The position numbers and the translations under genes were made by a program. 64,000 nt of DNA from Epiperipatus broadwayi (taxonomy: Eukaryota > Onychophora > Udeonychophora > Euonychophora > Peripatidae), in assembly GCA_028023455.1 (NCBI GenBank), contig JAQFVV010000183.1:1674001-1738000 (forward strand), given 5' to 3'. The notes beneath the pieces are model-generated. The model saw only the letters and a program-made list of their open reading frames with translations, made no database searches and was not told where the DNA came from. Below, in pieces: positions 25,666 through 36,409 of the stretch (the first letter of the stretch is position 1; the number at the start of each line of letters is the position of its first letter).

Positions 25666-26139
25666 TAATTTATGATAATAACAAGGAAAGTAGTTTACTG
25701 TTTAAAGCTCAAATGGAACTGTTAGCAACAAGGGAATATACACATAAATGGAAAAATATGGGTGATTTAGTCTGCAAGTTATGTAAGGAATGAATAGAAA
25801 ATATTAGGCATCTATTAATTGAATGTAAATGACTCCAAGCAGAAAGAGTACAAATAATAAAGTTGTGGGAGAATAATTATAAACAAAGTGATTATACAGA
25901 AAGTGGCTTCTTGGTTTTTATGCTAGGTTTGGAAAAAGATAAGGGGGTTTAAATATAAAGGCTATGGAATGGACAAAGATATTGTGGAAATGAGATGGAG
26001 CAGGATAGAGAAGAATATGGGAAAAACTTAGTGTGGGGAATGGAAAGGGAAGTGAAGGTGGCTAACGTGTTTCTCTGGGGATATTGGCTGAGAGATTCCT
26101 GACTCCAATAAAGGGAAAGTCATAGTCCATCACATACTA

Positions 26140-27340
26140 CTTTATGTTTATTGTTCTAGTAATCCCACCAATAAACATGACATGAATGTCTTATTTTTTT
26201 CTCTGTATTACAGAGCAAACTGGATGGTGTATTAGATTCATGAGGTCCAAATCCATTGGTCTATGATTTTCACTGATCAACATATTAGCCAGAAACAAAT
26301 ATTATGATGTATATAGGATAGCAGTGGGTATAAATGTAATAATATTTCCATTTAATACTCACTGGTAACCAAAGATTATCATATAAGGCTCTGGAATCAA
26401 ATGATGAAAATTGCTCATGACAATGATAGTGATTCTGATAATATGATAAACTTATTGATTAAGGTATATAGTTTTGTAAAATATATAATGTTGTTCAAGG
26501 ATGTTTTATGAAATGTTATTGTCGAGCTTTTAGACTGATTATTTTGTTGAAATAATCTTGAATAAATTGGTACTCTAATCTTTATCAAAGTGCAATGGTA
26601 ATATCTTTAGCATGGAGAACAAACGTATTATTTTTTGAAATGAAAACTAGGCAGTAGATAATAACATTGTGTTTAAACAATGACTACTTAATAGGACATT
26701 ATAAGTATTGAAAGATAAAAGCAAAAAATAAAAAATGAATTAACATTGTCAAATTAAAAAATTATATACAAATTAAATTATTGGCGAAGAGGAGACAGGA
26801 TAATAATATAAATCATTTAGTAAAAAATCAAACTGCTACAAATTCGTATCTTGAATTGTCTTCTAGATGTTTTGATAGAATTCCCATGAATCATTGCATA
26901 TAAGTTTATTATTCTTAGTAACTGAATGCAGATTTTAATGATGCAAGAGAAGAGAAGTTTTTTACTAAGACTGAGGATCATCAGAATCAGTATCTCAACC
27001 AGTAATAACTGAGAAACTGAAATAGTTAGTTATTGCTACTGGTTTCTCTTAATATGTATGGATTGTTGTTTATGGAATATTGAAATGTTTAGTGGAATTT
27101 AGATATTTGCACAGTATTGAGAAGAACTTACTGACTTCTAAATAATTTACTTATTTGGATCACCTGAAATATTTGTCTGTGTTTTGGAAATAAATGAAAT
27201 ATCATTAACATTTTAATTTAATTTTGAAATGAGGGAAATTAGATAATTTAGGTAAATTACAACTGTGATTTTAAAATACTTTTCTGTTGTTGTGGGATTA
27301 AAATCTTGATATTTATAATTTAAAATGTATATAAAATAGC
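26140..27340. other. A+T-rich stretch, nothing recognised
   Basis: No coding or RNA signal seen. Confidence 0.5.
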
Positions 27341-27344
27341 TCTT

Positions 27345-27545
27345 ATTAAAGAGAATTTGAACCCAGACTTCCAAACTCCTTTCAGTCATCCTCTTCATCT
27401 TATATAACAGATACACATGATCACATACATGCATGTGAAAAAGATAAATTCGAATTTATGTAGTCATGCATATCGGTTGTATAAGATGAAGCAGATGATT
27501 GAAGAAACCTTGAAAGTTTGTGTTTAAATCCCCTCTAATTACAAC
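27345..27545. repeat. Family beta end fragments, inverted
   Basis: Left: GAATTTGAACCCAGACTTCC ... CTTCATCTTATATAACAG. Right: the complement (TTGTATAAGATGAAGCAG ... AAATCCCCTCTAATTACAA). These are the outer ends of beta units meeting head-to-head without the ribozyme-bearing middle. Confidence 0.65.
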
Positions 27546-27679
27546 TGACTTAAGTATATATACTATTTTTGGATTTAAATATAAAATAGCTCTAGTAAAT
27601 AAAAATAAGAATGCATAATTTTGGAATTAAGATTTAAACTGATAATATTTTAAAACCAAGTGATTAAATTAATTACTCT

Positions 27680-27871
<192 letters not shown>

Positions 27872-27874
27872 TTA

Positions 27875-29055
27875 CTAAATGTATTCATTTTTGCATATAA
27901 ATATCTAAATTATAAAGCAATCATAGACACAATAAATTTATTAAAATGGCCTTTTTTTTAATAAATTCATGTATAAACTCTTAAATTTCAACTTTTAATT
28001 TGTAGAAAAGGTACCTCATCATTTTCATTTAAACGTAGACAGTATTATTATAATTGACATTTAATAAATAAACTAAAATATTTAACAGCTATTTCGATCT
28101 GAATCTATTTTTGAAAAAAAAACTCCACCCAAAGATTGCCAAATGATGGTTTCCTACCAAGCTTTATTTTAATTAAAAATTGATGAATAATTGTAAATTG
28201 TAAATAATTTTTTACGTATATATCTATACATATATGTGTGTATATCATTATGAAGTTTTTTTTTTATGGTTTAATAATTATTGTATTTACTTGCTATGTT
28301 TACAGCTAAGGTTTTAAATCAATCCAAATACCATTTATTTATAGATAGCAAGAATTTTAAAGTAAACTAAAAATCTTTTCCAGGTAATAAGTCAATTCAA
28401 TTAATTATCTAGTTATTGGTTGGTAAGTGGCTCACTAGAAAGTAAACAAAAAATGTCCACTGACCAACACTTATTTAACTATCCTAGTGGCTAATGATGT
28501 TTGTTTCACTATTTTTCTCAGAGATAGGACTTTAACCTGTATTATGTTATTTAAGGAAGTTCTATTTATATCTATAATCCTAAAAATATTTATGTCAACA
28601 TATATATATATATGATATATTATCCAGACTTATCCACGTATGATTTATAGTACTGACATACTGATATTTTAGCTGGGTCATACTACACATGAACTAGATA
28701 ATGGATATTACAAAAATGGCTAATAATAAGCCAGATTGTATTAACAAATGTGATTATGCATGTAAACTACATTCTATTTGAATTTTTTTTTTTAAAAAAC
28801 CTAATAATCTAAATAGATTCTGATTTTTTATTATTTCATCATTTTATTTTTAAAACTGCCTGTATCATTTTTCTATTGGTGGAAGTTTCAGTCTTGTTAT
28901 AAATCAATGCTGCAGTGTCCCTACAACCATTTTTATAATATTCATTATCTAATTAATGGCTGGTGTGACTCAATTGAAATATTGATACTTTAGTTCCATA
29001 ATTCATACATGGATAAACAGATAATCTGTCATTTATATCTGTAGCATGTAAATTT
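27875..29055. other. A+T-rich stretch, nothing recognised
   Basis: No coding or RNA signal seen. Confidence 0.5.
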
Positions 29056-29059
29056 TCAT

Positions 29060-29297
29060 TTTATATATATATGAAGATAATAATAGATGGACAATTGAAA
29101 TCTTAAACTTGATTCCAAGATATTGTAAAAGACCTAGAAAGAGACCATATGTGAGATGGATGGATGGATGAAATAAGAAAGTGGGCAGGAGTGATGTGGA
29201 GAAGAGAAGCTAAAGATCAGAGAAGATTGATTGAACTTGGAGAGACCTTCATCATGCAATGGATTGGTAATGGTTGATGATGATGATGATGATGATA
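29060..29297 (+). pseudogene. RTE 3' end with (TGA)n tail
   Basis: Translates in pieces as DNNRWTIEILNLIP, then CKRPRKRPYVRWMDG, then decayed sequence matching the 3' end of the 20-kb and 40-kb RTE copies (GAGACCTTCATCATGCAATG), followed by seven TGA repeats. A short, severely 5'-truncated insertion. Confidence 0.85.
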
Positions 29298-29689
29298 TGG
29301 AGTGGAGGGTGTATATAGACTAAAAATCCTAAGTTCACACCTGTCTATTTACTATAGTAAACATTCAGTATACTGAGTGAATAGGTTAATTACATATTGT
29401 CTTGTAAATAGGTTACATCATAGTATAAGTCCAGCTCATCCCTCTTCCATTAATATAAATGATTATGTAATGATCCAATAATATAAGGAGTTAGATTGAT
29501 GTAATGTGTACGCGAGTGTGACTACAATATCAAATCCACCAAGGGCTTTCAGCATTCCATTGTTGCTTTTTCAATGAAATGTACAGTTTAATTGTTGGAA
29601 GGCTGAGAATATTATAACCTGTCCATTAAAGTTTAAAGAACTGCTATCTTAATATACGCTGAGCACTGCTTATATAAGTGTGTGTGAGA

Positions 29690-29762
29690 TTATGATCTGG
29701 CCTAACTGATGAGTGCTGGTTCTGCACAAAATATGTCTATTGGGGATTATTTATCTTTTTCA
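29690..29762 (+). ncRNA. Hammerhead ribozyme, family beta, one core change
   Basis: CUGAUGA at 29706-29712, stem II GUGC/GCAC, but GAAA reads AAAA. Stem III AUA/UAU-like and UUGG with the upstream CUAA remain. Confidence 0.5.
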
Positions 29763-29909
29763 CATATGTGTGGTCATGTGTATGTATTGTTGTTTAAAAA
29801 TGGATGGTTGAATTGTTGGAAGGGTGAGAAGATTAAAGCCTGTCCATTAAAGTTTTAGGAATTGCTATCTTAATATAAGCTGAGCACTGCTTATATAAAT
29901 GCATGAGAG

Positions 29910-29978
29910 ATTACGACATGGCCCAACTGATGAGTGCTGGTACTGCACGAAATACGTATATTGGGGATTATTTATCTT
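29910..29978 (+). ncRNA. Type I hammerhead ribozyme, family beta, all core bases intact
   Basis: CUGAUGA at 29927-29933. Stem II has GUGC paired with GCAC around a seven-base loop. GAAA is at 29949-29952. Stem III is AUA/UAU with loop CG. Position 17 is A at 29960, giving an AUA triplet, a permitted but usually slow NUH. Inner stem I CCCAA pairs with UUGGG. Confidence 0.7.
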
Positions 29979-30199
29979 TTTCACATGTGTGTGGTCATGT
30001 ATATGTATTGCTTGTTTGCGATGGCTGGAACATGAATGTAGACTGAAAATTCTAAGTTCAAATTTTTCTATTTACTATAGTAAACATTCAGTATATTGAA
30101 TAAATTGGTTAATATATATATATATAATTGTAGGGGATTTGAACCCAGACTTTGCTGACATACACACACATAGAAGTGTGTGTCACCAAAGTGCAAAAA

Positions 30200-31230
30200 G
30201 TTTGAATAAATTACATTCCATTTTAAAGTTTAATTTATTTGTTTATATTTTTAATGGAAAAATTATTTGCTTAATTATTTTATATAAATACATTCTAATT
30301 TGAGAATATCTCTGACAACTCTACTATCCGAAAGATGGCTGATGGAATCCAACCAAAACATCTGGTATCTTTGCTTTCATACATACGTACGTATATATCG
30401 TAATTTTGGCATATTTAACAATCACTCGACAACAATAACTATTGTCTGGTTTACCATTGCTTGCCATTTTAATGCAATTTTATTTTTTATACACTGTAAA
30501 ATAAATGCAATAAGTCTGCATTATCTTAATAATGTGCCGAAGAAGTATTTTTTAGAATAATAACAATTGATTGGACCCTATAACGTTTTTAATCAATAAA
30601 ATTAAGTCACTTAATTATTTTTATTACCGACAAAAAAAAAAAACAGACATTTTAAGAAATATTTTTTCCGGTTTACAATAGAGAATCAATATTAAACTAG
30701 TCAAGACTATAAATTATTTGTTAAAACTGCTCGCTTATTAAATCAGAATTAAACTAATAAACTATATTGTGTAAAAGATATTCTTTTATTTGTGCTAAAT
30801 AAGCTGACAGTACTAAAGGCCTAGCCACATTCGGTTTCTCAGAACTGTTAATACAGTAAATTATTTCTTTTAAAACTAACAAATTTCCACTTTAAATCTA
30901 AAATGATTTAACTTTTCCTTAAATTATTAGCAAATGAGAATTCAAATATTACATACAAATTGTAAATAATGATTCTATCTACACCTTTTGTTTGTTTTTT
31001 ATAATTTCTTCTATGCATGTAAAAATAATTGTAAACTATTCTCTTATTAGCTAATAATAATAAAATATTATATACGTTTTGTAATTAATAGTCTTAACTA
31101 TATCTTTTGTTTTATTTACAATTTATACTATACATATTACAATCATAATTTTTGCATTTACTATAAATGCAGTAACATAATCTGATCATTCCAAATTAAT
31201 TATTAGCTAGATATGCATTTACTGATCAAT
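30200..31230. other. A+T-rich stretch, nothing recognised
   Basis: No coding or RNA signal seen. Confidence 0.5.
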
Positions 31231-31234
31231 AATT

Positions 31235-31780
31235 ATAAATATAGGAGATTTGAACTCAGACTTTCAAGCACCTTTTAACTATCCACACTATCTCATATCA
31301 CTGATACACATGATCAGACACATGTAGAAAAGATCAATAATCACCAAGATACGTATTTCGTGCTGCATCCTGCCCATCCCTCTTCTATGTATATAAGTGG
31401 ATACGGTCCTTTACATGAAGGTTCGGAGTGATTTGAGGTCAACAATATTGGCATCGGCATAGGATTTGGGCTTTCCATCATCAGATTTTTAATGATATGA
31501 ATGGCTGAAAAGTTGGAGGTTGAAGTAGATTGAAGACTGTCCATTAGTGTGAAGATTTGCTGTCTTAATATAAACTGAGCACTGATTATATATGTGTGTG
31601 AAAGATAATATGAACCAACTGATGAGTGCTGGTTCAGCACAAAATATGTATATTGGTGATTATTAATCTTTTCTACATGTATCTGATTGTGTGTATCAGT
31701 AATATGAGATAGTATGGATAGTTGAAAGGTGCTTGAAAGTCTCAAATCCCCTATATTTACAATGAGGCTCCATGTATTTG
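31235..31780. mobile_element. Family beta inverted pair
   Basis: Minus-strand end fragment 31235-31375 (GAACTCAGACTTTCAAGCACC onward), a loop of about 100 bp, then a plus-strand unit 31480-31770 that ends with the complement of the left end (GGTGCTTGAAAGTCTCAAAT). The open frame spanning it on the minus strand is a by-product of the repeat. Confidence 0.8.
31598..31672 (+). ncRNA. Hammerhead ribozyme, family beta, one core change
   Basis: CUGAUGA near 31619, perfect six-pair stem II GUGCUG/CAGCAC, then AAAA in place of GAAA. Inner stem I ACCAA/UUGGU and an outer stem I of AU-rich pairs (GAUAAUAU upstream against AUUAUUAAUC downstream) are clear. Confidence 0.6.
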
Positions 31781-31789
31781 AAGAGTGTC

Positions 31790-32570
31790 TGCATTCCAAA
31801 TATTGATCGATAATTAGATTATTTATCTGGCTTAACTAAGGGCTGGCTATAAAACATGTTGATAACCTAAATGATATTGCACAAACTACTATTTTATATG
31901 CCCTTTTTGGTCTATAGAGAATATATTTGAGTTTGTATAATATATCATACTCACTAAATAGTCATTCAGAGACTTTCCAACAGTAAAATTTATTTCTATT
32001 CATAATTTAGAACCATAAAATAAAACATTATATAGTTTAAAATTAAGTCAATATTTATTTTTTTAAATCACAAATTTAAAAAAAAAAACAAGTTTATTAA
32101 TCTTTATGCACTTCATTCAAATCAGAATTACTAATGTGTCTCTTTTATATTAATAATCATTGGTAACTGGTCCATAAGCACTGTGAAACTGCCCCACCAT
32201 GTATTGAATTTGTGTTTGAAAATATTAACAATCATTCAATATTATGCATAATTATTAAGTAATACTCCAAAAACTTGAGCTAAGTCAAGTCACTATGAAA
32301 AGATATATTGTAACGATCCGGAGAATAACACTTAACGTAATCTGCACTACAGAGCGCCATCTAGGTATTTGAACCTAAAAAAATTTATAAAATAGGCAGA
32401 TACGTAAGTAAAAAAAAAAAAATTTTTTTTTTTTTTAAATTTTGATTCCGGTCGTTAGCCCAAGTCACTAACTCAGGGAGTAGCAGAGATTTAATAATAT
32501 AATATAAGAGTATATATGAAAAAAAAAATAAAATAAGCCACTGCCAGTAATTAACATACAAACATTTATT
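31790..32570. other. A+T-rich stretch with a TGTAACGA motif
   Basis: No gene seen. TGTAACGATCCGG at 32310 resembles the ends of the small inverted repeats at 36.38 and 36.80 kb. GCGCCATCTAG follows near 32354. Confidence 0.4.
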
Positions 32571-32572
32571 TA

Positions 32573-32577
<5 letters not shown>

Positions 32578-32640
<63 letters not shown>
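32578..32640. repeat. (TA)n microsatellite bounding the PLE pair, left
   Basis: About 31 TA units immediately outside the 3' end of the minus-strand PLE copy. A matching tract bounds the plus-strand copy at 34411. Confidence 0.95.
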
Positions 32641-32643
<3 letters not shown>

Positions 32644-32714
32644 ATTACAAGCATAAAGCTAAACTAGTCAATATAAAATCAAAACTACCCCAAATCTAAA
32701 ATTAAACCAGACCA

Positions 32715-32775
32715 GCATAAAACAACCTAAGGTTTCACTGCTACAAGCAGACTTCTCAAGTGTAAAGAACTACAA
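32715..32775 (-). ncRNA. Hammerhead-like hairpin in PLE 3' region
   Basis: Minus strand: UUGAGAAG, hairpin CUGC-GCAG, then UGAAAC and ACC/GGU as possible stem III. It corresponds in position and layout to the hammerhead motif described in PLE terminal repeats, but the core differs from CUGANGA by a deletion, so catalysis is doubtful. Confidence 0.4.
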
Positions 32776-32799
32776 AAAAACCACCCATTATATATACTA

Positions 32800-33261
32800 T
32801 TAAAAACTACCCACAAATCCATTCACTTCCCATCCACCCTTAATATTAAAAGAACTCTTAAATAAGTTAATTGCTTCAGAATAATAAATTTTCAATAATA
32901 AAGACTCTTTAATTCTTCTTTTGATTTCATTTCTCTCAAAGAAGACAACCTTAGCTTCATCAAAATCAATAGTGTGGCCTGTATCTTTTTCATGGACATA
33001 CAATGCAGAACTAAGATATCTATTTTTAACTCTACTTTTATGAACCTTTATTCTTTCATTTAAACTCAAACTACTCTGACCTATGTAAACCTTCTTACAA
33101 AATAAACAAGGAATAAAATATACCACACCAGGAATAGTGTTTCTATCAAAAACTTCTTTTGTATTATTTAATAAATTATTCAATGTAACACCCCTTTTCC
33201 AAGCAATTTTCTTATTTCCAAACAATTTACTATTTCTACACACAATTTTATAAGAAGACAA
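32800..33261 (-). CDS. PLE GIY-YIG endonuclease C-terminal fragment (153 aa)
   Basis: An open frame identical except for a few residues to the last 153 residues of the plus-strand PLE frame. It holds a complete GIY-YIG nuclease domain: GVVYF, the Cys-X2-Cys pair in PCLFCKKV, VYIGQ, the ERIKVH segment, HEKDTGHT and the glutamate in KESLLLK. It lacks any reverse transcriptase, and no start context of its own is evident; the first methionine (before SSYKIVC) lies beside the junction. The protein would nick DNA at the target for element integration. As a 5'-truncated copy it is probably not functional by itself, though the frame is intact. Confidence 0.85.
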   Translation of the reverse strand: MSSYKIVCRNSKLFGNKKIAWKRGVTLNNLLNNTKEVFDRNTIPGVVYFIPCLFCKKVYIGQSSLSLNERIKVHKSRVKNRYLSSALYVHEKDTGHTIDFDEAKVVFFERNEIKRRIKESLLLKIYYSEAINLFKSSFNIKGGWEVNGFVGSF

Positions 33262-33297
33262 TTTAAATACAATATACGTATTTCGTATATTAGTTTT

Positions 33298-34275
33298 ATG
33301 GAAGAGGAAATTATTATTAAAAAGAATTGTTTATATGTAAAATTATTTGTCAGATATGTTGATGATTGTTTATTTGTAGTTGGGAATGATAAATTGAAGG
33401 AATTTGTAAATGAGTTTAATTGTTTTGATCCTTCTATAAAATTTGTGTTAGAAGGAGGGGGGTTAGATTTTGGTAAGTTAAAATTTTTAGATTTTTTGGT
33501 GATTAGAAATATAGAAACTAATTGTTTATTGTGCAGTCATTTAGTTAAAAGTAAAGAATTAAGATCTGTAATTAAACCTGATAGCTATCAGTCTGTATCT
33601 CATAAAGTAGCTGCTTTAAGGAATTATTGTCATAGGAATATTAAATTAAATAATTCTAGTGGGGTAGCTTTGTTTCAGAAATATCAATTTTATAAAGATT
33701 ATTTGAGTGTTGGATACTCTGATAAATTTGTTAAAAGTATTTTATTTAATAGTAATATTTGTAAGGATGTAAAGGTTAAAGAGAAATATGATTTTATTTC
33801 TTTGCCATTTAAATTGTCTTCTTATAAAATTGTGTGTAGAAATAGTAAATTGTTTGGAAATAAGAAAATTGCTTGGAAAAGGGGTGTTACATTGAATAAT
33901 TTATTAAATAATACAAAAGAAGTTTTTGATAGAAAGACTATTCCTGGTGTGGTATATTTTATTCCTTGTTTATTTTGTAAGAAGGTTTACATAGGTCAGA
34001 GTAGTTTGAGTTTAAATGAAAGAATAAAGGTTCATAAAAGTAGAGTTAAAAATAGATATCTTAGTTCTGCTTTGTATGTCCACGAAAAAGATACAGGCCA
34101 CACTATTGATTTTGATGAAGCTAAGGTTGTCTTCTTTGAGAGAAATGGAATCAAAAGAAGAATTAAAGAGTCTTTATTATTGAAAATGTATTATTCTGAA
34201 GCAATTAACTTATTTAAGAGTTCTTTTAATATTAAGGGTGGATGGGAAGTGAATGGATTTGTGGGTAGTTTTTAA
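33298..34275 (+). CDS. 5'-truncated Penelope-like polyprotein: RT palm and GIY-YIG endonuclease
   Basis: 325-residue open frame, the only sizeable intact protein in the window. Residues 19-23 are RYVDD, the catalytic aspartate pair of the reverse transcriptase palm. LKFLDFLV at 61-68 is the downstream RT motif. HRNIK at 112-116 and the following helical region correspond to the RT thumb. The GIY-YIG domain runs from about 217 to 300: GVVY, C224 and C227, VYIGQ 230-234, RIKVH 242-246, H262, H268, and E291. YVDD plus C-terminal GIY-YIG identifies a Penelope-like element rather than LTR or non-LTR types. Full PLE proteins are much longer, so the N-terminal half is lost. The methionine start is simply the first in the surviving frame. 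With no upstream fingers the RT should be inactive, but the nuclease part looks intact. Confidence 0.92.
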   Translation: MEEEIIIKKNCLYVKLFVRYVDDCLFVVGNDKLKEFVNEFNCFDPSIKFVLEGGGLDFGKLKFLDFLVIRNIETNCLLCSHLVKSKELRSVIKPDSYQSVSHKVAALRNYCHRNIKLNNSSGVALFQKYQFYKDYLSVGYSDKFVKSILFNSNICKDVKVKEKYDFISLPFKLSSYKIVCRNSKLFGNKKIAWKRGVTLNNLLNNTKEVFDRKTIPGVVYFIPCLFCKKVYIGQSSLSLNERIKVHKSRVKNRYLSSALYVHEKDTGHTIDFDEAKVVFFERNGIKRRIKESLLLKMYYSEAINLFKSSFNIKGGWEVNGFVGSF

Positions 34276-34299
34276 TAGTATATATAATGTGTGGTTTTT

Positions 34300-34360
34300 T
34301 TGTAGTTCTTTACACTTGAGAAGTCTGCTTGTAGCAGTGAAACCTTAGGTTGTGTTTTAA
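34300..34360 (+). ncRNA. Hammerhead-like hairpin in PLE 3' region
   Basis: ACAC, then UUGAGAAG, hairpin CUGC-GCAG, UGAAAC, ACC/GGU hairpin, then U and GUGU, which can pair with the upstream ACAC. This is the order expected for a hammerhead with short stem I, but the core is short by one base and starts with U. Best read as a degenerate relative. Confidence 0.45.
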
Positions 34361-34407
34361 TATTATTTTTATGCTGGTCTGGTTTAATTTTAGATTTGGG
34401 GTAGTTT

Positions 34408-34410
<3 letters not shown>

Positions 34411-34478
<68 letters not shown>
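34411..34478. repeat. (TA)n microsatellite bounding the PLE pair, right
   Basis: About 34 TA units immediately after the plus-strand PLE 3' end, mirroring the left tract. Confidence 0.95.
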
Positions 34479-34479
<1 letters not shown>

Positions 34480-34480
<1 letters not shown>

Positions 34481-36375
34481 ATTGAAAATTGTTTTAATAG
34501 TTTACACTTTAACATTTAACATTATTTTTTTAACTTTACTTTAGATTTTTAATTTACATTTTAATTTCTATTATATTATAAGTTTACATTTTAATTAAGT
34601 TCGCACAGATGGGATTATAAAAGCTTGTTTTAATACGTTGCTATAGATCGGTTACATAGATTTCAACGGTCAAAAACATTTCAAAATAAACATAAACGAT
34701 CAAAATACAAAATTATTGATTACTGACAATTGCATAGGGAAATATAAGAAACCCTCTAGTATTCAGCATAAGATACTTGCATTGTCACCAACAACTTAAA
34801 AGACATCTGAATAAATACATTTTAGATACTCCCTGTAAGGTATCATTATTTGTCAAATGTCTATATATTTTGATCAAATATGAAAATCCGAAACATAATT
34901 CACCGTTAACCAATCCATGCAAGCGTCTATAAACAACTTAAATTTAATGCATTTTTATTTAGGGTCGAGTATGAATAGACTACATAGATTTGCATTTGAA
35001 AATAAAATATTCTATCCCTATTTAACATTAGGCTAAAATTCACAGTCAAACTGGCATCAATTCATCTGATATATCGATGTATTCAATGTAATACGGAATA
35101 CGGCAGCACCAAAAAGATTAAGAGAAGACATTGACTCTCATCAGATAGGAATATTACATCTATCTAATGAGAAGAACAATAAAAAAAACTCCATAGAAAG
35201 GAACTGCGTTCTCCGTCTTATAATTCCTTACATAGGCAAATGAGTGAGTGCGGCGTATATACAAACGATTCTGCCAGTAGCGAATCTCCGACTACATCTA
35301 CTAACTACATCAATATATCCAATCCATTGACCCAATCTAACAACGAAACAAATAACCTAAGATTTCCCTCCCCTAATATAACTTTACAAATCTATACAGC
35401 CATTCACGCCCGACTTAAGTTTAACATTTATATAATTTAACTTAACGGAAAACAAAAATCATAATAAACTTAAAAAACAAAATTAAATAAATGGAAATGA
35501 TTTTAAATAAATAAATAAAAAATACATCAAATAACATTATTAATAAATTAAGTTGGTCAGATAGGATAATATTGCAATCATTTAAATATGGAAAATTTTA
35601 ATTTAATGTTCATTATTTATAAAGTTCTTACGGTTTAAAACAGTTCATCTTTATCCGTTGCTAGTAAGTTTGAATGGGAATTCTCACGCCATCCTGAAGA
35701 TATTGGTATACATTTAGCCGTTGTTTTATTTATTCATTCTGAGGTTTTTTAATTTAGTTGGTCCTCAATGTAGAAAATGATGTTTCACTCCCTTTTCTTT
35801 AACAGATGAAGGAATTGAAAGTGCCTCTTTCAATCCCTTCACCTCCCACTCCGTACTAATACATATAGTCACATCGTAATAATCATTAATCACTCCTATA
35901 ATTTCCAAACTTGTCCTTTTATATTACTTTGAAAGATTGACTTAACATCACATCATCGATGTGATGATCCTTTTCGTTGAGGTCCGATTTCCCAATGGAT
36001 TTATTTCATTTGCTAAAAGTTTCTATTGTTTTCCTATCTGACCGATGTTTTTACATTTAAATGCCCAAGGCTGGTTTACATTTGACTAATTAAATTTATC
36101 ATTTCCATTTCTGATTAATTAACCTGTTTTCCAAATCAAAGATATATTTAAAGATAAATTTAAAGATATAATTTTATCTCCAAATCTTTTTAAAATTTAG
36201 TTTTAAAATACTTTTTCTTTAATAAAGTTTTATTTTAATAATTTTTCATTATCTGTGCGATTTAATATATACGAGTTTAAGATGATATTTAATTTCAATT
36301 TTTAATTCTTAAAGAAAATTTTTAAATGCAAACTTTTTAATTTACTTTCATGTTTAATAAATAAAAAAAAAACAA
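34480..36375. other. Mixed-composition stretch, no gene supported
   Basis: From about 34870 to 36100 G+C rises modestly. A 66-residue frame (35240-35440, start MSECGVYTNDSASS) is serine/threonine/asparagine-rich with no recognised domain. Not called as a gene. Confidence 0.4.
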
Positions 36376-36401
36376 TGTAACGAACGTCTGTGCTCGTTAC
36401 A
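36376..36401. repeat. 26-bp TGTAACGA inverted repeat
   Basis: TGTAACGA and TCGTTACA close around ten bases, next to an (AT)n tract. Termini look like LTR or small TIR ends. Confidence 0.55.
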
Positions 36402-36409
36402 ATATATAT

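Larger units (their letters stand above)
22603..26135 (+). pseudogene. Family B non-LTR retrotransposon, long decayed copy with two nested insertions
   Basis: Read in order, ignoring insertions and frameshifts, this gives: a linker open at 22649-22972 (WCDEVQKVANRVLG); after the first insertion, the RT entry segment at 23639-23893 (FTENELNEAGKKLKNGKAKD, the usual NGKA-GLDG motif); GFRSDRHIGDSLL near 24050; GVRLRQGCSTSFILF near 24313; LLFFDDIL near 24450, the catalytic A-D-D box with F for A; then, after the second insertion, a Cys-X2-Cys...His-X4-Cys knuckle (VCKLC, RHLLIEC) near 25770-25830, and a 3' tail GTGGCTAACGTGTTTCTC. Many stops and frameshifts make it dead. A second copy is at 50.5 kb. 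Clade not assignable by eye. Confidence 0.8.
29330..30190 (+). mobile_element. Family beta tandem dimer
   Basis: Two head-to-tail units, seen from the repeat of CTGTCCATTAAAGTTT, CTATCTTAATATA and TGAGCACTGCTTATATAA. The ribozyme cores are 221 bp apart (29706 and 29927). Flanking pieces with TTTACTATAGTAAACATTCA occur on both sides (near 29348 and 30071). A beta start (GGGGATTTGAACCCAGACTT) follows near 30132. Confidence 0.8.
32641..33267 (-). mobile_element. Penelope-like element, 5'-truncated minus-strand copy
   Basis: The reverse complement is nearly identical to 33805-34410 on the plus strand, including the end of the endonuclease frame, the 3' untranslated part and the following (TA)n. 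It is a shorter, 5'-truncated copy joined head-to-head to the plus-strand copy near 33267. Insertion of a partial inverted copy next to a longer one is typical of Penelope-like elements. The plus copy has a small insertion after GGTTGTG relative to this one. Confidence 0.9.
33268..34410 (+). mobile_element. Penelope-like element, longer plus-strand copy
   Basis: Begins at the head-to-head junction within the RT palm region and runs through the endonuclease and about 130 bp of 3' sequence to a (TA)n tract. The 5' portion of the element (N-terminal RT) is missing. Near identity to the minus copy indicates a recent insertion compared with the decayed RTE and family B relics. Confidence 0.9.

Noticed and set aside
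31341-31799. 152-codon minus-strand frame
   Set aside because: It lies wholly across the inverted family beta repeat and reads its outer arms and ribozyme in antisense. The equivalent frame in other beta copies is broken.
35240-35440. Short Ser/Thr-rich exon
   Set aside because: Sixty-six residues with no recognised motif, and no flanking splice context that stands out from background.
32310-36401. A 4.1-kb LTR retrotransposon from TGTAACGA to TCGTTACA containing the PLE pair
   Set aside because: No second LTR, primer site, gag or pol sequence could be found between these ends, and the right-hand motif is already complete as a 26-bp inverted repeat.
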